This document shows, piece by piece, positions 60,047 through 64,000 of a stretch of DNA of 64,000 nt. The DNA comes from Brachybacterium ginsengisoli (GTDB taxonomy: Bacteria; Actinomycetota; Actinomycetes; Actinomycetales; Dermabacteraceae). The notes under the pieces were generated by a model, which was given only the letters and a program-made list of their open reading frames with translations, was not told the DNA's origin and did no database searches. The stretch is from contig NZ_CP023564.1 in NCBI RefSeq assembly GCF_002407065.1, positions 2,046,001-2,110,000 of the forward strand, written 5' to 3'. Position numbers and translations under genes: made by a program. Position 1 is the stretch's first letter. Each line of letters opens with the position of its first letter.

Positions 60047-60943
60047 TCAGGGGCTCGGGGTGCCACCGTTGACGTTCAGGGTCTCGCCGATCACGTAGCT
60101 GGACTCCGCGGACGTGAGGAACACGTAGGCGGGAGCCAGTTCCGTGGGTTGCCCGGCACGGCCCAGCGGGGTGCTCTTGCCGAACTCGGGGAGGGCATCC
60201 TTGGGTTGACCGTCGGAGACCTGCAGAGGCGTCCAGATGGGGCCTGGCGCGACCGCGTTCACGCGGATCCCGCGGGGCGCGAGCTGCTGGCCGAGGCCTT
60301 TGGTGAAGTTGTTGATCGCGGCCTTCGTCGAGGCGTAGTCGAGGAGATGGGCGGAGGGGTTGTAGGCCTGGATCGACGTCGTGTTCACGATGGTCGACCC
60401 CGGCGCCAGATGCCGCAGCGCGGCCCGGGAGATGCGGTAGATCGCGCGGATGTTCACGTCGTAGGTGTGCGCCCACTGGTCGTCCTCGAGGTCCTCGATG
60501 CGTTCGATCGCGATCTGACGACCCGCATTGTTGACGACGGCGTCGAGCCCGCCCAGCCCGGAGGCGGCGTCCTCGACCACCTGCGTGCAGTGACCGGGGT
60601 CGGAGAGGTCTCCCGGGAGCAGCAGCGCCGTACGCCCGGACTCTTCGATCACACGACGGATGTGCTGTGCGTCCTCCTCCTCCGCGGGGAGGTAGGACAG
60701 GGCGACATCTGCTCCTTCGCGGGCGAAGGCGATGGCCACCGCAGCACCGATGCCGGAATCCGCGCCGGTGATCAGGGCACGACGGCCCTCGAGCCGTCCG
60801 GTGCCGCGGTAGGAGTCCTCGCCACGATCGGTCTGCGGGACGAGGTCCGCGTCCAGCCCCGGTTCGGGCTGGTCCTGCTCCGGCGGGGTGATGTCGGGGA
60901 ATCGGGTGACGGGGTCCTGGAAGGTCAGCTGGTCATCGGACAT
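60047..60943 (-). CDS. SDR-family oxidoreductase (general-stress type)
   Basis: A 298-residue classical SDR with an extra 50-residue N-terminus (PVTRFPDITPPEQDQPEPG) typical of the YhxC/YdaD-like stress dehydrogenases. TGADSGIG at 59-66 binds the coenzyme, NNAG near 135, and the catalytic YASTK near 200. GAGAGGAAAG precedes ATG 60943. Lies 29 bases after the alcohol dehydrogenase and 3' of the catalase, probably one operon. Confidence 0.88.
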   Translation of the reverse strand: MSDDQLTFQDPVTRFPDITPPEQDQPEPGLDADLVPQTDRGEDSYRGTGRLEGRRALITGADSGIGAAVAIAFAREGADVALSYLPAEEEDAQHIRRVIEESGRTALLLPGDLSDPGHCTQVVEDAASGLGGLDAVVNNAGRQIAIERIEDLEDDQWAHTYDVNIRAIYRISRAALRHLAPGSTIVNTTSIQAYNPSAHLLDYASTKAAINNFTKGLGQQLAPRGIRVNAVAPGPIWTPLQVSDGQPKDALPEFGKSTPLGRAGQPTELAPAYVFLTSAESSYVIGETLNVNGGTPSP

Positions 60944-60972
60944 GGACTTTCCTCTCTTCTCAGCAGTGCGGG

Positions 60973-62157
60973 TCAGCTCTGTGCCGGGTCGAGCACGACT
61001 TTGATGCAGCCGTCGTGCTTCTTCTGGAACAGCGAGTAGGCGGGTGCCGCTTCGGCCAGGGGCAGGCGATGGGTGACGAGATCGGTGACGCCCAGCGGAT
61101 CACGGGGATCCTCCACGAGCGGAAGCAGGTCGTCGGTCCAGTGCCGGACGTTGCACTGGCCCATACGGAGCTGGATCTGCTTGTCGAACATCGTCAGCAG
61201 CGGCATCGGGCTCGCAGCACCGCCGTAGACGCCGCTCAGCGAGACGGTGCCGCCGCGACGGACCAGGTCGAGGGAGGTGTGGAGGGCGGCGAGCCGGTCG
61301 ACGCCGGCGGTCTCCATGACCTTCTGCCCGACCGCGTCCGGGAGGTGCCCGACGAGCTGGTGCGCAGCGCTTGCGACCGGGCTGCCATGAGCCTCCATGC
61401 CGACGGCGTCGACGACGGCATCCGGGCCTCGGCCGTCCGTCGCGTCTCGGATCGCCGCGATCCCGTCATCCCCCTGGTCGAAGACCTCGACACCGTGACG
61501 GGCGGCCATCGCGCGTCGCTCCGCGACCGGATCGATGGCGAGCACCCGGGCGCCGAGATGGCGGCCGATGCGCGCGGCGAGCTGGCCGACCGGCCCCAGG
61601 CCGAGAACGGCGAGGGTCCCCCCATCGGGCACATCGGCGTACTGCACGCCCTGCCACGCGGTGGGCAGGATGTCGCTGAGGAAGAGGTACCTGTCATCGG
61701 GCAGATCTCTGCCGACGGTGATCAGTCCGTAGTCGGCATGCGGGACGCGGAGGTACTCCGCCTGGCCTCCGGGAATCTGCCCGTACAGCTTCGAGAACCC
61801 GAAGAGGGACGCGCCGGACCCCTGTTCGGTGACCTGGGTAGTCTCGCACTGGGATTGGAGACCACGGGTGCACATCCAGCACCATCCGCAGGAGATGGTG
61901 AAGGGGACGACGACGCGATCACCGGGACGCACAGCGGTCACATCCGCTCCGACCTCCTCGACGATCCCCATCGATTCGTGCCCGAGCACATCGCCGGCGC
62001 TCATGTAGGGGCCGAGGACCTCGTAGAGGTGAAGATCGGATCCGCAGATCGCCGTCGACGTGATCCTGATGATCGCGTCGCCGGGTTCCTGGAGCTGAGG
62101 ATCCGGAACCTCCTCGACGCTGATCGTGCGCTTGCCCTGCCATGTCACTGCTCTCAC
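60973..62157 (-). CDS. Zinc-dependent alcohol dehydrogenase
   Basis: A 394-residue medium-chain dehydrogenase, closest in pattern to glutathione-independent formaldehyde dehydrogenase-like proteins. Catalytic zinc ligands Cys38, His60 and Glu61 and structural zinc cysteines Cys90, Cys93, Cys96 and Cys104 are all present; VLGLGPVGQLAA is the Rossmann motif. GGAGGACTC precedes GTG 62157. Its start is 120 bases downstream of the catalase stop. The natural substrate is not determined by sequence. Confidence 0.9.
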   Translation of the reverse strand: MRAVTWQGKRTISVEEVPDPQLQEPGDAIIRITSTAICGSDLHLYEVLGPYMSAGDVLGHESMGIVEEVGADVTAVRPGDRVVVPFTISCGWCWMCTRGLQSQCETTQVTEQGSGASLFGFSKLYGQIPGGQAEYLRVPHADYGLITVGRDLPDDRYLFLSDILPTAWQGVQYADVPDGGTLAVLGLGPVGQLAARIGRHLGARVLAIDPVAERRAMAARHGVEVFDQGDDGIAAIRDATDGRGPDAVVDAVGMEAHGSPVASAAHQLVGHLPDAVGQKVMETAGVDRLAALHTSLDLVRRGGTVSLSGVYGGAASPMPLLTMFDKQIQLRMGQCNVRHWTDDLLPLVEDPRDPLGVTDLVTHRLPLAEAAPAYSLFQKKHDGCIKVVLDPAQS

Positions 62158-62277
62158 GGTGAGTCCTCCGTTCGGGGTCGGTTCGACATCGGTGGGGCCC
62201 CGGCGGTCGGGGCTCTGAGGGTGCGGAGCCCTCGCCGTCCTCCGGGCTGTCCGCGCGGCTCGAGCGCCAGCACCCTC

Positions 62278-64000
62278 TCAGGCATCGGCCGGGAACCGCT
62301 CCCAGACGCGATGGCTCTCCAGCAGGGTCCGGATCTCGGAGAGGACGGCCCGACCGTCCTCTCCGGCCACGAGCCCGGCGCCGCCGGGGGCCGTGCGTGC
62401 TGCCAGCGCCGTGCGCCCCTCGCCCCAGGCACCCATCGCCTTGGCATGACGCCAGCAGTCGTCGATCAGCGTGCCGACGCGGGGCTCGACCTCTCCGCTG
62501 CTGGGTGCTCCGGCCGTCGGATCGACCGAGGGCCGTGCATCCGGGGCGGTGAGCGGGTTGCCCGCGAGGAGCAGGGCGTCGAGCTCCGCGGACGCTGCGG
62601 TGCCGAAGGTCCGCCCAACGGGCACGCCCGCCACCTCTCCGCCGCGCGGGGCGATCACGATCGGTGTCATCGAGGCCGCCACGACGGCATCGTGCAGGGC
62701 GAGCAGGGCCGAGTTGTCGCCGTCGGGGTCCACGACGATGCCGATCGTCCGTCCGTCGGTCGGCCATCGGGCGCCCAGCTGCGAGAGCGGTGCGCTGGTG
62801 ACCGGCGCGCCGTCGGTCCCGTCCTCGGCCGGGATCGTCCGCTCGGGGGCGGTCATCCCGAGCGCTGCGGCGACCCGTGCGCACAGCTCCCCGTCGATGT
62901 TCGCCAGCGACTGCAGCTGTCGTTCGCGGATCGTCGCCTCGTAGCACTTCGCGAGCTCGAAGGAGTAGGCGTCGACGATGTGATCCCGCTCGACCGGGGT
63001 CATGCTGCGCCAGAAGAGTCGGGCCTGGCTGAAGTGGTCCTCGAACGTCGCCGAGAGGGCGCGCTCCTTCACGCTCTCCGGCACGACCACCGGGAGGTCC
63101 TCGAGGGCCCCGTCCATCTCGCCCGCCAGGAACGGGCACCCGCCGTCCAGCGAGTTCGGCTGATAGGGCGCGACACCGGAGTGGTCGCCCTGCTGCCCGT
63201 AGCCGTCGCGCAGCATGTCGTTGATCGGAGCATGGGCGCGGTTGATCGGCAGCTGGGCGAAGTTCGGCCCGCCCAGCCGGGTCAGCTGGGTGTCGACGTA
63301 GGAGAACAGCCGCACCTGCAGCAGCGGGTCGTCGGTGACGTCGATGCCCGGCACCAGATGGCCGGGGTTGAAGGCGACCTGCTCCGTCTCGGCGAAGTAG
63401 TTGCGGGGATTGCGGTCCAGGGTGAGCCGCCCGACAGGCTGGACCGGCGCGAGCTCCTCGGGGACGAACTTCGTGGGATCCAGGAGATCGATGCCCTCGA
63501 AGCTCTGCTCCGCGTTGTCGGGGAACACCTGGATGCCGAGCTCCCAGCTCGGATAGGCACCGGACTCGATCGCATCGGCGAGGTCGCGACGATGGAAGTC
63601 CGGGTCCGCGCCGCCGAGGAGCTGCGCTTCCTCCCAGGTCAGGGAGTGCACACCGAGCGCCGGCTTCCAGTGGAGCTTCGCCAGCGATGTCTCGCCGTCG
63701 CTGTTCGAGAGCCGGAAGGTGTGGACGCCGAAGCCCTCCATCATCCGGAACGAGCGCGGGATGCCGCGGTCTCCCATGAACCACAGCGTGTGATGCTGCG
63801 CCTCGGTATGGAGCGAGACGAAATCCCAGAACGTGTCGTGGGCGCTCTGCGCCTGCGGGATCTCCCGGTCCGGATGCGGCTTCGCCGCGTGCACCACATC
63901 GGGGAACTTCATGCCGTCCTGGATGAAGAACACCGGGATGTTGTTGCCGACGAGATCGAAGGTGCCCTCCTCGGTGTAGAACTTCGTCGCGAAGCCGCGG
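62278..64000 (-). CDS. katE: Large-subunit catalase (HPII type), N-terminus beyond right edge
   Basis: The 3' 574 codons of a clade 2 catalase decomposing hydrogen peroxide. The frame enters from the right edge within the family's FATKFYTEEGTFDLVGNN-type region, so perhaps 100-130 N-terminal residues, including the distal His, lie outside. Visible: AQSAHDTFWDF, the proximal heme tyrosine in RLFSYVDTQ, and NFAQLPINR. From about 160 residues before the end the protein continues into the flavodoxin/DJ-1-like C-terminal domain (IGIVVDPDGDNSALL) diagnostic of large catalases. It leads the catalase-dehydrogenase-SDR operon. Confidence 0.93.
   Translation of the reverse strand, partial: RGFATKFYTEEGTFDLVGNNIPVFFIQDGMKFPDVVHAAKPHPDREIPQAQSAHDTFWDFVSLHTEAQHHTLWFMGDRGIPRSFRMMEGFGVHTFRLSNSDGETSLAKLHWKPALGVHSLTWEEAQLLGGADPDFHRRDLADAIESGAYPSWELGIQVFPDNAEQSFEGIDLLDPTKFVPEELAPVQPVGRLTLDRNPRNYFAETEQVAFNPGHLVPGIDVTDDPLLQVRLFSYVDTQLTRLGGPNFAQLPINRAHAPINDMLRDGYGQQGDHSGVAPYQPNSLDGGCPFLAGEMDGALEDLPVVVPESVKERALSATFEDHFSQARLFWRSMTPVERDHIVDAYSFELAKCYEATIRERQLQSLANIDGELCARVAAALGMTAPERTIPAEDGTDGAPVTSAPLSQLGARWPTDGRTIGIVVDPDGDNSALLALHDAVVAASMTPIVIAPRGGEVAGVPVGRTFGTAASAELDALLLAGNPLTAPDARPSVDPTAGAPSSGEVEPRVGTLIDDCWRHAKAMGAWGEGRTALAARTAPGGAGLVAGEDGRAVLSEIRTLLESHRVWERFPADA

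Noticed and set aside
62158..62277. Terminator between catalase and alcohol dehydrogenase
   Set aside because: Only a six-base-pair GGGCTC/GAGCCC stem with a long loop; too weak to call.

Overview
The window is a very GC-rich, gene-dense bacterial chromosome segment from an actinobacterium. Gene order supports this: ctaB/tkt-tal-zwf-opcA-pgl, secG-tpiA-pgk-gap-whiA-yvcK-rapZ-uvrC-uvrA, uvrB-coaE, rpsA-polA and an ANTAR response regulator are all classic actinobacterial neighbourhoods. Frequent GTG starts, ATGA/GTGA start-stop overlaps and a Cmk-Der fusion suggest Micrococcales, perhaps a Brachybacterium/Dermabacteraceae-like organism. That placement is inference and no database was searched.

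Layout. 1-2.1 kb: a cut hypothetical gene, a NUDIX hydrolase and two small membrane proteins, one with a TM2 domain behind a DPYGQ-type repeat. 2.2-9.4 kb (minus strand): ctaB-xerD, then parA-rluB-tyrA-cmk/der. scpA and scpB, normally between parA and rluB, are absent. 9.7-16.5 kb (plus): transketolase, transaldolase, glucose-6-phosphate dehydrogenase and an OpcA-6-phosphogluconolactonase fusion, i.e. the oxidative and non-oxidative pentose phosphate pathway. 16.5-28 kb (minus): SecG, lower glycolysis (Tpi, Pgk, Gap), the WhiA-YvcK-RapZ regulatory trio, then UvrC and UvrA.

28-36.9 kb: a LexA-type SOS box lies between uvrA and a divergent operon encoding a metallo-beta-lactamase-fold hydrolase and a second family-A DNA polymerase. 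After these come a predicted pyrimidine-dimer glycosylase, a P-loop kinase, a NUDIX hydrolase, a multidomain VOC protein, uvrB and coaE, so UV-damage functions are concentrated here. 36.9-41.7 kb: a TRIC-type membrane protein and the shikimate operon aroC-aroK-aroB-aroD, in which the dehydratase is type I. 41.7-45.2 kb: a solute-binding lipoprotein divergent from a GH29 alpha-L-fucosidase, which looks like a sugar-use insertion. 45.2-53.3 kb: HAD phosphatase, ribosomal protein S1, DNA polymerase I, a thioesterase, a branched-chain-type binding lipoprotein and the ANTAR regulator.

53.4 kb: tRNA-Leu(CAA). From there to the right edge the content is accessory: a cation-efflux protein coupled to a one-lobe binding lipoprotein, an unrecognised membrane protein, an SDR epimerase fused to a helical domain and overlapping an APC permease, and a catalase-alcohol dehydrogenase-SDR stress operon. 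The catalase runs off the right edge.

Regulation. Many first-in-operon genes have a -10-like hexamer ending 6-7 bases before the start codon and no Shine-Dalgarno sequence, the geometry of leaderless mRNA. Several strong hairpins punctuate the glycolysis and pentose phosphate genes.
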